Positions 35,168-44,078 of a stretch of DNA of 64,000 nucleotides are shown here, one piece after another; within the stretch, counting starts at the first letter, position 1; each line of letters opens with the position of its first letter. Origin of the DNA: Solobacterium sp. (lineage in GTDB: Bacteria > Bacillota_I > Bacilli_A > Erysipelotrichales > Erysipelotrichaceae); assembly GCA_017510405.1 (NCBI GenBank), contig JAFWNG010000043.1, positions 1 through 64,000 of the forward strand, written 5' to 3'. The notes under the pieces were generated by a model. The model worked only from the letters and a program-made list of their open reading frames with translations, was not told the DNA's origin and searched no databases. The position numbers and the translations under genes were made by a program.

Positions 35168-36574
35168 TTCTTTCCGGCTTCGCAGCAGTTCTATGAAGCG
35201 GCTGTGTACACTGTCGGCGTAGGATGTCCTGCCAAGGTCAAAGCTGCGGTACAGCAGTTCCCGGTTATCTTTGGAATCATCATAGATGCATTCATGAAAC
35301 AGAATTCCGAGCTTCTCTGCCTGCTCTGCCACGATATGCGCCTGTCCGTTGTAGGTGCCGCTGTTTCCGTCAATGATGAACAGTTCCGGCATGTTCTCAG
35401 TCAGGTATGGCATGACATTTGCGTTCTTCGCTGTTCTGCCGCTCATCAGGTCATTTCCGTAGTAAAGCCGCAGACTGTGATACGCGGGCAGATCGGTAAG
35501 AATAAGTCCGGTCTTTGCGCCGTCTTCCGGTGTATACAGCGCACCGCTCAGATAAACACCGGTGATGCGGGATCCGTCCGAATTCAGTTTCATATCATTC
35601 TTTTCTGCATACGCCGGATGAAAGAAGGCCGTTACATACTGCACTGCAATATCCGCACCGCAGCCTGTACCGGCCAGCACAATTTTATTCAGATTCAGTT
35701 CCCGGCTGCTGTCTTTCTGCAGATACGCGATCAGATCATCCAGCTGCTGCACCGGCACCGGAAACCGGTATTCCGGGGCAAAAGCGTAATTCATGGATAC
35801 GACGGCATAGCCTTCCCGCAGACTGTTCTGCAGCAGTTTCCGGGAGATATCTTCCTTATCCCCGTTCAGATAATCACCGCCGTGGACCCATATGACCGTG
35901 CCCTTCTGTTCAGTATCGGAACTGACGTGAATATCGCATATGCTGTTCGGCATATCGCCGTACACAGCATTGCGCTCCGTCATGATCCCGCCTTCCGTTT
36001 CCACAGTCTTTTCCGCGTATTCACTGCGGTTCTCGCCAAAGTCCGTCATGCGGGACATAAAGCCCTTCGGATTCAGTTCCATGATCACCAGTGTGATCGC
36101 CGCAGCAGTCAGCGCCACCGTTTTGATGACGCGGAATATATATTCCGCCCGCAGAGACGGATATGTCTTCTTCCATACGTAACTGTGCGCCAGGAACCAG
36201 CGGACTTCTTCCCAGACGCCGATCCCGAACGCTCCGGCAAACGCGATCCATAACAGGATGTGATTCTCGGACAGGAAGTATCCGTTCGCCGCGATCGCTG
36301 TGAGTCCCGGAATCAGCAGAGATATCTTCGCGCCGCGTCCGGTATCTTTCATGACCGCCAGCAGATGTACTGCCGCCGCCAGAATGATCGCCGCAGCGAC
36401 ATATTCCCGGTATCCTGTGAGAAACAGCATCACGACGCTCAGCACCCACAGTGCGTTGCCGAGAATATTGCGGTAGTCGGTCTTCGGCTGTGCCGGTGAT
36501 ACATCCTGTATTTTTCCGGAAGTATGCGCCGGTGCCGAAGTCTTGTTATGATTCTTTCTCTTTTTACTGCTCAT
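35165..36574 (-). CDS. Membrane-anchored alpha/beta-hydrolase-like protein without nucleophile serine
   Basis: 469 residues. The N-terminal 40 residues are Lys/Ser/Pro-rich, followed by about four transmembrane helices to about residue 185. A hormone-sensitive-lipase-type alpha/beta hydrolase follows, with oxyanion motif WVHGGDYLNG and NYAFAPEYRFP. At the elbow the usual GDSAGG reads GTGCGA, placing Gly where Ser should be, so ordinary esterase chemistry looks lost unless the neighbouring Cys serves. A TATAAT box ends 6 nt before the ATG and no ribosome site is visible, hinting at a leaderless transcript. Confidence 0.65.
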   Translation of the reverse strand: MSSKKRKNHNKTSAPAHTSGKIQDVSPAQPKTDYRNILGNALWVLSVVMLFLTGYREYVAAAIILAAAVHLLAVMKDTGRGAKISLLIPGLTAIAANGYFLSENHILLWIAFAGAFGIGVWEEVRWFLAHSYVWKKTYPSLRAEYIFRVIKTVALTAAAITLVIMELNPKGFMSRMTDFGENRSEYAEKTVETEGGIMTERNAVYGDMPNSICDIHVSSDTEQKGTVIWVHGGDYLNGDKEDISRKLLQNSLREGYAVVSMNYAFAPEYRFPVPVQQLDDLIAYLQKDSSRELNLNKIVLAGTGCGADIAVQYVTAFFHPAYAEKNDMKLNSDGSRITGVYLSGALYTPEDGAKTGLILTDLPAYHSLRLYYGNDLMSGRTAKNANVMPYLTENMPELFIIDGNSGTYNGQAHIVAEQAEKLGILFHECIYDDSKDNRELLYRSFDLGRTSYADSVHSRFIELLRSRKE

Positions 36575-36620
36575 AACAGAATTATACCGCGGCAGCACCC
36601 GGTACGGATGCCGACTTTAT

Positions 36621-37265
36621 TCAGTCATCAAGAACATCGCCGAAGTTGTAGCATCCCTCGTCTTTCCGCGCTGCCAGCTCAAGCTGATATACACGGGCTT
36701 TTTCGAATGCCTCTTCTTCGAATGTCTTATTTTCAAATTCCGCCTTCAGTTCTTCAAAGTGCCGGCTTCTGCGCAGGATATCCATGCGGATCACCTGGAT
36801 GGCTTCTGCATTGCGTGCATCCAGTTCCGCCAATCTCCCGGTAAACGGCAGAGCTTTTTCACGGCACAGAACAGCGTTTTCTGCATCGCCGCAGTCATCG
36901 CATTCCCAGGCAGCGTGAAGCAGTGAATGGAACGCGTCGGACACCTTCTCTGTTTCCAGGCAGATCATATAATGCTTATAAAAACGCGCTGCCAGATTGC
37001 TTTCAAAATGGATCCCTTCACAGGTACGGTATATTTCCAGTTCCAGAAACTCCCTTGGGATCGCAGGCTCATCCTCTACAGAACGGGATACGTAGCCGCA
37101 CTCCGGACATTCCTGCAGCCAGTAATGCATCGTTCTCCGCTGCATTCCCGCCGGACGGAAATCAAGGTCAGCATAGCCGAAGCTGTTTGTACTGCCCATC
37201 ACCGTGTACGTATGTGTATGACCGCAGACAGCACATTTACACTCATCATGAAAAATTGTAGTCAT
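36621..37265 (-). CDS. Zinc-ribbon protein, DUF2225-like
   Basis: 214 residues. Two Cys pairs, CAVCGH near residue 10 and CPECGYVSRS near residue 51, form a probable zinc ribbon; a helical TPR-like C-terminus follows, with a further CDDCGDAENAV. The start at 37265 follows AAGGA. The arrangement resembles DUF2225 proteins of Firmicutes, whose role is unknown. The 5' flank was the insertion site of the IS110 element, which may have displaced its promoter. Confidence 0.65.
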   Translation of the reverse strand: MTTIFHDECKCAVCGHTHTYTVMGSTNSFGYADLDFRPAGMQRRTMHYWLQECPECGYVSRSVEDEPAIPREFLELEIYRTCEGIHFESNLAARFYKHYMICLETEKVSDAFHSLLHAAWECDDCGDAENAVLCREKALPFTGRLAELDARNAEAIQVIRMDILRRSRHFEELKAEFENKTFEEEAFEKARVYQLELAARKDEGCYNFGDVLDD

Positions 37266-37344
37266 AGAATTCCTTGTATGATACACATGCACCTTGTCAG
37301 TACATGGATATCACAATCCTTTCTAAGCCTTTGAATTAGAATGA

Positions 37345-37517
37345 AGTAGAAACCGTACTCTTTTAAAACCTGTAGTTTTTCTACTTTCTGGAGAGTGAGC
37401 CTATGGCGTCTTATCATTCTGTTCATAGCTGGATAGGTCATCGTATCTTTATGTCCCGCAAGGTTACACGATAGAGCCGCCATAGTTCAGACAAGGTTTC
37501 TGGAAAGGCGGTCTTTT
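37345..37517 (+). ncRNA. Candidate bridge RNA of the IS110 element
   Basis: A first stem pairs AGTAGAAA (37345-37352) with TTTCTACT (near 37377-37384). A second large stem pairs CTATGGCG (37401-37408) with CGCCATAG (37478-37485), with an inner ATCGT/ACGAT pairing. The loop contains TTCATAGCTGG, also found at the presumed right end. IS110-group elements are known to encode a bridge RNA upstream of the transposase whose loops pair with donor and target DNA around a CT core. The structure is seen; the assignment is inference. Confidence 0.45.
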
Positions 37518-38687
37518 ATGACCTTTTATGTCGGCGTTGATATCGCCAAGTATGAACATGTCGCCAGTGTTCTCGATGGTTCCACCGGAGAATTTCTGAT
37601 CGACTCACTTCATTTCGACAATAATGCGAAAGGCTTTAAACTCTTATTGTCGAATCTGTGCGAACTGAATAAGAAAGATGTTGTTATTGGGTTTGAGTCC
37701 ACTGTCCATTACCATCAGACTTTATTCAGTTATCTGTCCGGAAAGAAATACAGGTGTTTTCTGATCAACCCATTTATGACTTCCCGGTTCAGATCTCTCT
37801 CTTTGAGGAATGCCAAGAACGATAATATCGATTCCCGTGCAATTGCCTCATTTCTATCGTTTGAATATCGGAATCTCATTGAAGATGATTTCTTCCTCAA
37901 TGAGCTGAAAGAACTCAGTATCCAGCGTGATTCCCTATTGAAGCGCTCTTCCAGTCTCAAGATACAGCTGCTCACTTATCTGGACCGTGTCTTCCCTGAG
38001 CTGGAATCGGTCGTTTCCAAGTCCGGAATCCATTCAAAGGCTGTCAGGGCGATCCTGAAGGAATGTCCGACGGCAGGCGATATCTCCTCAACCAGGATCG
38101 ATCATCTTCAGAAGCTGGCCAAAGACGCTTCCAATAACAGATATTCTTCCGCTAAAGTCCTTGCCATCAAGGAGGCTGCCAGGACCTCCGTTGGTTTTCC
38201 TTCGGAAGCACTCGGCCTGAAGATCCGCCAGACTATTCAGATGCTGGAAGAATTGAAAAAGCAGATTGATGAAGTCAACCTGGCGATCTGCAGTTCCCCA
38301 ACTGTTATCGACTCGCCTCTGCATAAGATCAAAGGTATCAGTTCGATCGAGATTGCTTACATCATGTCTGCCATCATCAATATAAACCGTTTTGACTCTC
38401 CAGACAAATTGATTGCGTATGCAGGACTTGATCCGATCGTCAAACAGTCAGGTACCTGGCAGGCGAAGAACACCAGAATGTCCAAACGTGGCAACAGACT
38501 GCTTCGCTTTGCTTTGATATGGGCCGCAAACAATGTCCGTAAGCATCCTTCAAAGATGAAAGATTACTATGGTAAGAAGATCACTGAAGGCAAATCGCAT
38601 TACAACGCTCTGGGACATTGTGCTGCCAAACTCTGCAGGTACATCTTCTTTGTTCTCAATCATCCCAATCAGGATTTCATCAACTGA
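37518..38687 (+). CDS. IS110 family transposase (DEDD/serine recombinase)
   Basis: 389 residues. An N-terminal RuvC-like DEDD domain (GVDIAKYEHVASVLDG, GFESTVHYHQ, NAKNDNIDSRAIASFL) and a C-terminal Transposase_20 domain (KIKGISSIEIAYIMSAI, AYAGLDPIVKQSG, SKRGNRLLRFALIWAA) are both complete. The frame is intact and the residues look uncorrupted, so the element is potentially active. The ribosome site is weak (GGAAAGGCGG). Confidence 0.95.
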   Translation: MTFYVGVDIAKYEHVASVLDGSTGEFLIDSLHFDNNAKGFKLLLSNLCELNKKDVVIGFESTVHYHQTLFSYLSGKKYRCFLINPFMTSRFRSLSLRNAKNDNIDSRAIASFLSFEYRNLIEDDFFLNELKELSIQRDSLLKRSSSLKIQLLTYLDRVFPELESVVSKSGIHSKAVRAILKECPTAGDISSTRIDHLQKLAKDASNNRYSSAKVLAIKEAARTSVGFPSEALGLKIRQTIQMLEELKKQIDEVNLAICSSPTVIDSPLHKIKGISSIEIAYIMSAIININRFDSPDKLIAYAGLDPIVKQSGTWQAKNTRMSKRGNRLLRFALIWAANNVRKHPSKMKDYYGKKITEGKSHYNALGHCAAKLCRYIFFVLNHPNQDFIN

Positions 38688-38877
38688 TTTCAAACGATAG
38701 ATTTTCATAGAACTATTGGATAATCTGTTTACCCATTTGATTTACTTCTGTAAATCGTTGTTTTCATAATGCCAGTTAAGTTTTCCTGATTTTACTTGAC
38801 GTATTCATAGCTGGTCTCCTGATCTATTCTATCTGCTGACTTGTGTTATCTCTGATATGGGGATATAAATCAGCCGC

Positions 38878-39102
38878 TCAGAATCCTGTTCCCTGCTGTT
38901 TGTCTGACTTTCTTCTCAGTGAATAAATCGTTTCTTTTGTACGATCCTCTTTTCCATCTATGAAAACATATACATATTGTACCGTCTCATCGTTCGCCGC
39001 CATCTCATCTTTTATGATCTCCTTCACTTTTTCCGGAAGTCGATCTGCTTTGGATGGTTCCATATATTCCAGTAATGTCCATACTTCGATGAATGCGTTC
39101 AT
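38878..39102 (-). CDS. Small hypothetical protein paired with the LRR gene
   Basis: 74 residues, acidic then basic, with no signal or membrane segment. It contains an Asp/Glu/Lys-rich core (VYVFIDGKEDRTKETIYSLR) that could form a small alpha/beta fold. The start overlaps the stop of the upstream LRR gene as ATGA, so the two are coupled. I do not recognise it; the partner relationship could suit an immunity or chaperone protein, without evidence. Confidence 0.5.
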   Translation of the reverse strand: MNAFIEVWTLLEYMEPSKADRLPEKVKEIIKDEMAANDETVQYVYVFIDGKEDRTKETIYSLRRKSDKQQGTGF

Positions 39103-40226
39103 TCATCCTGTCCGGTCACATGCCGTTCCGGAAACTCATATCCGTAAATACCGATCGTCAGTTCTCCGTCCGTATCCGTGCCAGCGCCATCGAGTTTATA
39201 ACTCACATCAAAGGTGAATGTCGTGTATTTCCCAGGAACGTCCTGACTGGATTCCCTGATACATATCAGATCATCGGACCAGTCCGCAATACCTTCTTCC
39301 AACCACATATCGTCCAGTTTCTGCCAGATATCCCCGCACCAGTCTGTACATGCATAATCAAATGGGATAGGAAGTACTCTGTTCGTCATTTCATCCGGTT
39401 CCAGATACTCCGGATCACAAAAACTCCCGTTCACATCGTATTTTACCTGCCACTCCTCCCTGGGAGATATTACCATCCGCAGAAAGTTAATTGTGATCTC
39501 CAGAGGTCCGCCGCTGCCGTCATACAGATAGTATCCGGAACTGTCCGTTTGCTTCTTCTGACAGGAGCGGTAAAATTCCCGCAGACCAAACTGATCATCA
39601 AAATCACGTATAGCTGCTTCAAATGCAACTTTCCACATATCGTTTTTTATTAGAAACGCCAGTTTGTCTGTTGTTTTGATTTCTTTACTCAGAATATCGT
39701 ACAACTCCGTATCTGGTTCTTTCTCAGGAACCCACGGGATCCATATCACAGCATTATTGGTATTTCGGATAAAATTCCACGTAGTACCCGAGTTCGAATA
39801 ATATATTGCGGTCGGATGATCAGATGAGAATACTGTCTTTTCTCCAATCGGTGAAAACGGACAACTTCCAAAGAATCGAATTACATAAGGTGAGGGCATG
39901 CCTTCAAAGGTATCTATCTTAACGGACCAGACACTTTCTGGAATACTGAGAGATTTTAAATTCGTATTTGCAAACACCCTGCTGCCGATCCGTCCTAATT
40001 CTTCTGGAAAATAGATATAGGTCAGATTGACACAGTCGGCAAAGGCTCTGTCTCTGATGGTTCTTACACCAGATGGGAAAACGATCCCTTTTATATGCGT
40101 GTTCCCGCAGAAAGCTTCTTCTCCTATATCTGATACATTCTTTGGAACAAAAACAATGGTATCATTGCCCGTATATTGAATCAGTTGGCCGCCTTTGATA
40201 ATAAAGTCTCTGTATGGATCTTCCAT
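39099..40226 (-). CDS. BspA-type leucine-rich repeat protein with unknown C-terminal domain
   Basis: 375 residues and no signal peptide, so probably cytoplasmic despite the BspA-like repeats. Residues about 20-120 hold four LRR_5 units (VSDIGEEAFCGNTHIKGIVF, IRDRAFADCVNLTYIYFP, IGSRVFANTNLKSLSIPE, quoted separately). Residues 170-375 are unrecognised, acidic and Trp-rich (WCGDIWQKLDDMWLEEG). The start follows AGGAGG. It is in an operon with the 74-residue gene. The AT-rich base use and the flanking IS110 suggest accessory DNA. Confidence 0.65.
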   Translation of the reverse strand: MEDPYRDFIIKGGQLIQYTGNDTIVFVPKNVSDIGEEAFCGNTHIKGIVFPSGVRTIRDRAFADCVNLTYIYFPEELGRIGSRVFANTNLKSLSIPESVWSVKIDTFEGMPSPYVIRFFGSCPFSPIGEKTVFSSDHPTAIYYSNSGTTWNFIRNTNNAVIWIPWVPEKEPDTELYDILSKEIKTTDKLAFLIKNDMWKVAFEAAIRDFDDQFGLREFYRSCQKKQTDSSGYYLYDGSGGPLEITINFLRMVISPREEWQVKYDVNGSFCDPEYLEPDEMTNRVLPIPFDYACTDWCGDIWQKLDDMWLEEGIADWSDDLICIRESSQDVPGKYTTFTFDVSYKLDGAGTDTDGELTIGIYGYEFPERHVTGQDE

Positions 40227-40401
40227 ATTCTGTCCTCCTGTTTACCCTGCAGTCCTGTCTTCTCTGTTTACAGTAATTGTGTCAGTATGTTCTATTTCGT
40301 CATGAAAGTGATTTGTCATGACCGGGCTATGTCCACAGTATATCCCGACTCCGGGATTTTCGAAAACAATATCCTTCCGGACCTGCACCTCTCACTGAAA
40401 T

Positions 40402-40426
40402 AAAAAAGGAAGCACCTGGCTTCCTT
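40402..40426 (-). terminator. Terminator of the mnmE-prs operon
   Basis: Minus strand AGGAAGC, CAGGT, GCTTCCT followed by six T. Confidence 0.88.
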
Positions 40427-40433
40427 CGCATGA

Positions 40434-41408
40434 TCAATACTGGTTTCTTGCGTCGTAGTCGTCGTAGACGTGGGATACCGGCTTATGACCTTCGATTGCG
40501 TCGATCGTCTTTGCCAGCATATCTGCGACAGACAGTACTTTGATCTTTGTGGACTTCGCTGCTTTTTCCGGAGACAGCGGAATCGTATCTGTGATGACCA
40601 TTTCCTTGATCGGAGATTCTTCGATCAGCTGAATGGCATTGCGGGAGAATACACCGTGCGTGATCGCTGTGTAGATGTCCTTCGCACCGTGGTCGCGGAG
40701 GATCTTACAGCCGGCGACGAGACTTCCTGCTGTATCGCAGATATCGTCGATGACGATACATGTCTTGCCTTCGACGTCACCGATGACGTTCTGTGCTTCT
40801 ACCATGTTCGGCTTCGGACGGCGCTTGTCGATGATCGCGATCGGCGCATTGAGAATGTCCGCCAGTTTTCTTGCACGTGTGACGCCGCCGTGGTCCGGAG
40901 AGACGACAACGATGTCATCGTTCGGCAGATGCATGTCTTCGAAATATTTGCCGAGCATTGCGACTGCTGTCAGGTCATCGATCGGAATATCGAAGTAACC
41001 CTGGATCTGTGTCGCATGAAGATCGAATACGATCACACGGTCAGCACCGGCAACCTGCAGAAGGTTGGCGACCAGCTTGGATGTGATCGGCTGACGCGGT
41101 TTTGCCTTACGGTCCTGACGGGCATATCCGTAATACGGCATGATGACATTGATGTTGGCTGCACTGGCACGTCTGCATGCATCGATGCATACCAGGATCT
41201 CCATCAGATGTTCTGTTACCGGGTTGCATGTACTCTGTACAATGTACACATTGCGTCCGCGTACTGACTGCTGCGGTTCAACAAGAATTTCACCGTCTGC
41301 GAAATGCTCTACTTTGATCTCGCCGAGCGGGAGATTCAGCTTGCGGGCAATAGACGCAGCCAGGTCGGTACTGGCAGTGAGTGCAAAGATGATCGTTTCC
41401 TCTAACAT
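40434..41408 (-). CDS. prs: Ribose-phosphate pyrophosphokinase
   Basis: 324 residues. It makes PRPP from ribose 5-phosphate and ATP. It shows the ATP-flexible loop YGYARQDRKAKPR, metal site FDLHATQIQGYFD, and the PRPP loop CIVIDDICDTAGS. Length and motifs are class I. It is the last gene of the seven-gene minus-strand chain, 64 bp after glmU, with its own weak GGGGAAG site. The glmU-prs pairing is common in Firmicutes. Confidence 0.96.
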   Translation of the reverse strand: MLEETIIFALTASTDLAASIARKLNLPLGEIKVEHFADGEILVEPQQSVRGRNVYIVQSTCNPVTEHLMEILVCIDACRRASAANINVIMPYYGYARQDRKAKPRQPITSKLVANLLQVAGADRVIVFDLHATQIQGYFDIPIDDLTAVAMLGKYFEDMHLPNDDIVVVSPDHGGVTRARKLADILNAPIAIIDKRRPKPNMVEAQNVIGDVEGKTCIVIDDICDTAGSLVAGCKILRDHGAKDIYTAITHGVFSRNAIQLIEESPIKEMVITDTIPLSPEKAAKSTKIKVLSVADMLAKTIDAIEGHKPVSHVYDDYDARNQY

Positions 41409-41472
41409 GTTTTATTCTTCCCCTGTCCTTTTATTTCGGTATATACATACCACTCAGATTATAACACGCTTC

Positions 41473-42378
41473 TCAGTCAATAACCTTATCTTTCACGAAG
41501 GTTCCCGGCAGGATGACAGCACCGTCATGGATCACCGTCCTGCCGAAGAGGTATGTGTTCGGCCAGATCGTCACATCATGTCCGATCTCGACATCCGGTC
41601 CGATATAGGTCGTGTTGGGATCTACGATCGTTACACCGCGCTTCATCCAGTCGAGGTTGATGCGGCTGCGCAGATAGGCAGTTGCCTTGGCCAGTTCCAC
41701 ATTGTCGTTGACGCCCTGCACTTCGTCGGTGTCTTCGGCAGTGACCGCTGCGACTTTCCATCCCTTGCTGTTGAAGATCTCTACCAGATCGGTGATGTAG
41801 TATTCATTCTGAGCATTGTTGTTTTTCAGTTCTTTGAGTGCTTCGAACAGCTTGCGGTTGTCAAAAGCGTAAGAACCCATGTTGACTTCTTTCACTGCTC
41901 TTTCTGCATCGGTGGCGTCTTTGAATTCCACGACTTTGGCAACACTGCCGTCGGTGCCGCGGATCACGCGTCCGTAAGCACGTGCGTCTTCCTGGATGCA
42001 TGTCAGGATGACCATGTCCGCGTTCTCCAGAGCGTCGTAGAGAGACTTGTATGTTTCCGGGGAAATGCACGGACCATCGCCGTTGACGACTAACGTAATG
42101 CCGTCTTCGCCTTCCAGCTGTCTTGCCTGCATGACTGCGTGGCCGGTTCCGAGCTGCGGTTCCTGCACGGCGAATTCCAGACGTCCTTCCATGACTTTCA
42201 TGACTTCGTCCCGGCCGTAGCCGACAACGGCGATCTGCCGCTCAGCGCCTGCTTTGGCAAGGGAAGAAGAGATCATGGAGATCATCGGTTCATCCATGAT
42301 CTTATGCAGTACTTTCGGAAGATCGGAGTGCATCCGGGTACCTTTGCCGGCTGCCATGATAATTGCATTCTTTTTCAT
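41473..42378 (-). CDS. glmU: GlmU uridylyltransferase half (truncated GlmU)
   Basis: 301 residues against about 455 for full GlmU. The pyrophosphorylase domain is complete: AAGKGTRMHSDLPKVLHKI, QEPQLGTGHAVMQA, NGDGP, with two or three left-handed beta-helix coils at the end (VTIVDPNTTYIGPDVEIG, VTIWPNTYLFG). The acetyltransferase part with its catalytic His/Lys/Arg is missing, and no continuation was seen in another frame before prs. It should make UDP-GlcNAc only if GlcNAc-1-phosphate is acetylated by another enzyme. It may be a lineage trait rather than decay. Confidence 0.88.
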   Translation of the reverse strand: MKKNAIIMAAGKGTRMHSDLPKVLHKIMDEPMISMISSSLAKAGAERQIAVVGYGRDEVMKVMEGRLEFAVQEPQLGTGHAVMQARQLEGEDGITLVVNGDGPCISPETYKSLYDALENADMVILTCIQEDARAYGRVIRGTDGSVAKVVEFKDATDAERAVKEVNMGSYAFDNRKLFEALKELKNNNAQNEYYITDLVEIFNSKGWKVAAVTAEDTDEVQGVNDNVELAKATAYLRSRINLDWMKRGVTIVDPNTTYIGPDVEIGHDVTIWPNTYLFGRTVIHDGAVILPGTFVKDKVID

Positions 42379-42396
42379 AGTTTTCTCCTGTTGCTG

Positions 42397-43233
42397 TCAA
42401 AGAATATTCGTATGACGCACGAAGTAACGCCGTGCGCGCAGTTCTTTCATTGTGCTTTCCACCAGGTCGCGGTTCCGGGTCAGTCCGAAGACGGTCGATC
42501 CGCTGCCGGACATCAGTACGCCGTCAAAGCCCCGTCCCTTCAGATTCTCTTTGATATTCCGGATATCGCTGACAAGTTCCAGGCTGGCCGCTTCCAGACT
42601 GTTGCCAAGCGAAGCGCATACGCCTTCATAATCGTTGTTTATCAGGGCTGTGCGCATTGCCTGACAGTCCGGGTGGACAACTTCTCTGCTGTCCGCCAGG
42701 GCGAATGCCTCTTTGGTCGATACCCCGCGCCGCGGCTTCACCAGCAGGATCTCCATGGGTGTATTGACTTCGAAGGGATACAGGATATCCCCGGTGCCTT
42801 CCACATAGCTGGGCTGATTGAATACGCAGAAGGGAACGTCGGAGCCGACTTTTTTCGCCGCCGCGATCATTTCCTCCCGGCTCATATTCAGATGCATCAT
42901 CCGGTCGATCATGCGGATCGCCGCAGCCGCATCGGCACTTCCTCCGGCCAGTCCTGCCCGGGTGGGAATATGCTTGCTGAGACTGCAGGCAAACCCCTGG
43001 GTAAACCCGTACATTTCCTGCATGACCTTTACAGCGGTAATAATCGTATTCTTTTCGTTGACCGGAAGATAGCTGCGGTTGACGGTAAGCGTTGTTTCCG
43101 ATGCCGGCACCATTTCCAGCACGTCGTAAAAATTCAGCGGCACCATGATCATTTTCAGTTCATGGTAGCCGTCCTCCCGCACCCCGGCAATATCCAGGCA
43201 CAGGTTGATCTTTGCATATGCTCTTTCTTTCAT
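42397..43233 (-). CDS. ispE: 4-diphosphocytidyl-2-C-methyl-D-erythritol kinase
   Basis: 278 residues. A GHMP kinase of the MEP isoprenoid pathway. The N-terminal YAKINLCLDI, the phosphate loop PTRAGLAGGSADAAAA, and the C-terminal MSGSGSTVFG are all present. The start overlaps the rsmA stop as ATGA. The rsmA-ispE order is usual in Firmicutes. It implies that the organism makes isoprenoids by the MEP route. Confidence 0.95.
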   Translation of the reverse strand: MKERAYAKINLCLDIAGVREDGYHELKMIMVPLNFYDVLEMVPASETTLTVNRSYLPVNEKNTIITAVKVMQEMYGFTQGFACSLSKHIPTRAGLAGGSADAAAAIRMIDRMMHLNMSREEMIAAAKKVGSDVPFCVFNQPSYVEGTGDILYPFEVNTPMEILLVKPRRGVSTKEAFALADSREVVHPDCQAMRTALINNDYEGVCASLGNSLEAASLELVSDIRNIKENLKGRGFDGVLMSGSGSTVFGLTRNRDLVESTMKELRARRYFVRHTNIL

Positions 43234-44078
43234 CTGACTGCCTCATAGATCCGGATCATCTGCTCCACCGTCAGCTGCTGGGCGCGCAGTGATGCCGGTA
43301 TACCTGCTCTGTTCAGTATTTCTTCGGCTTCGGCGGCGTTTCCGGTATATTCCCGCAGGTTGTTGTATACCGTCTTGCGCCTCTGTTTGAAGCATGCCCG
43401 CACAAGGGCGAAGAACTCCTCTGTATCGATATCTTCATGGGAAACTCCCCGGGCAGCGAACCGGATGATCACGCTGTCCACATTGGGAGAAGGATTGAAG
43501 CTTCTGCCGGGAACGGTAAACAGTTTGCGTACTTTGTACAGATACTGTCCTTCCACGCTGAGCGCGCTGTACTGGGAAGATCCCGGTTCCGCCGCAAAAC
43601 GCTCGCCGACTTCTTTCTGCACCATGACCGTGATATACGGGATCTGCGGTGCTTCTTCAAAGATCTTGAACAGTACCGGGGTAGTGATGTAGTACGGAAG
43701 ATTTGCGCATACCGTGACCATGCCGTACTGTTTCTGCCATTCCGGCACCAGTGTTTTCAGATCGGCTTCGAGGAAATCCTGCAGGATGACTTCCACATTG
43801 TCATAGTCCTTCAGGGTGTCCTGCAGTACGGGGATCAGGTCTTCGTCCACTTCGTAGGCGATGACTTTCTGCGCCCGCTCTGCCAGCTGTTCCGTCAGGG
43901 AACCTATGCCGGGACCGATCTCTATGACCAGGCCTTCGCAGTGAGCTTCGTCGGCGCACCTCTGTACGATCACCGGATCCACAAGAAAATTCTGACCGAA
44001 GCCTTTCTTCGCTCTCAGATCATAGGTCTCCAGTATTTCCTTCGTCCGCGACGGGACGGAGATCCATCGTTTTGCCAT
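43230..44078 (-). CDS. rsmA: 16S rRNA dimethyladenosine transferase (KsgA)
   Basis: 282 residues. It dimethylates the two adenosines near the 3' end of 16S rRNA. KKGFGQNFLVD at the N-terminus, SAM motif IEIGPGIGSLTEQLA, and the catalytic NLPYYITTPVL are clear. The start at 44078 has AGGAGGTACTG upstream, and the first 20 residues (PSRTKEILETY) are conserved in the family, so the gene truly overlaps the 3' end of rnmV by 59 nt. Confidence 0.96.
   Translation of the reverse strand: MAKRWISVPSRTKEILETYDLRAKKGFGQNFLVDPVIVQRCADEAHCEGLVIEIGPGIGSLTEQLAERAQKVIAYEVDEDLIPVLQDTLKDYDNVEVILQDFLEADLKTLVPEWQKQYGMVTVCANLPYYITTPVLFKIFEEAPQIPYITVMVQKEVGERFAAEPGSSQYSALSVEGQYLYKVRKLFTVPGRSFNPSPNVDSVIIRFAARGVSHEDIDTEEFFALVRACFKQRRKTVYNNLREYTGNAAEAEEILNRAGIPASLRAQQLTVEQMIRIYEAVR

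Larger units (their letters stand above)
37330..38812 (+). mobile_element. IS110-family insertion sequence
   Basis: It consists of the DEDD transposase gene with about 190 nt of structured non-coding DNA upstream and about 125 nt downstream. Elements of this family usually lack terminal inverted repeats, so ends cannot be read directly. The right end is placed near 38811 because TTCATAGCTGG at 38804-38814 recurs at 37422-37432 in the upstream non-coding RNA region. The left end is a guess within about 60 bp. Confidence 0.7.

Noticed and set aside
37266-37344. Terminal inverted repeats for the IS110 element
   Set aside because: None found by eye, and IS110 elements normally lack them.
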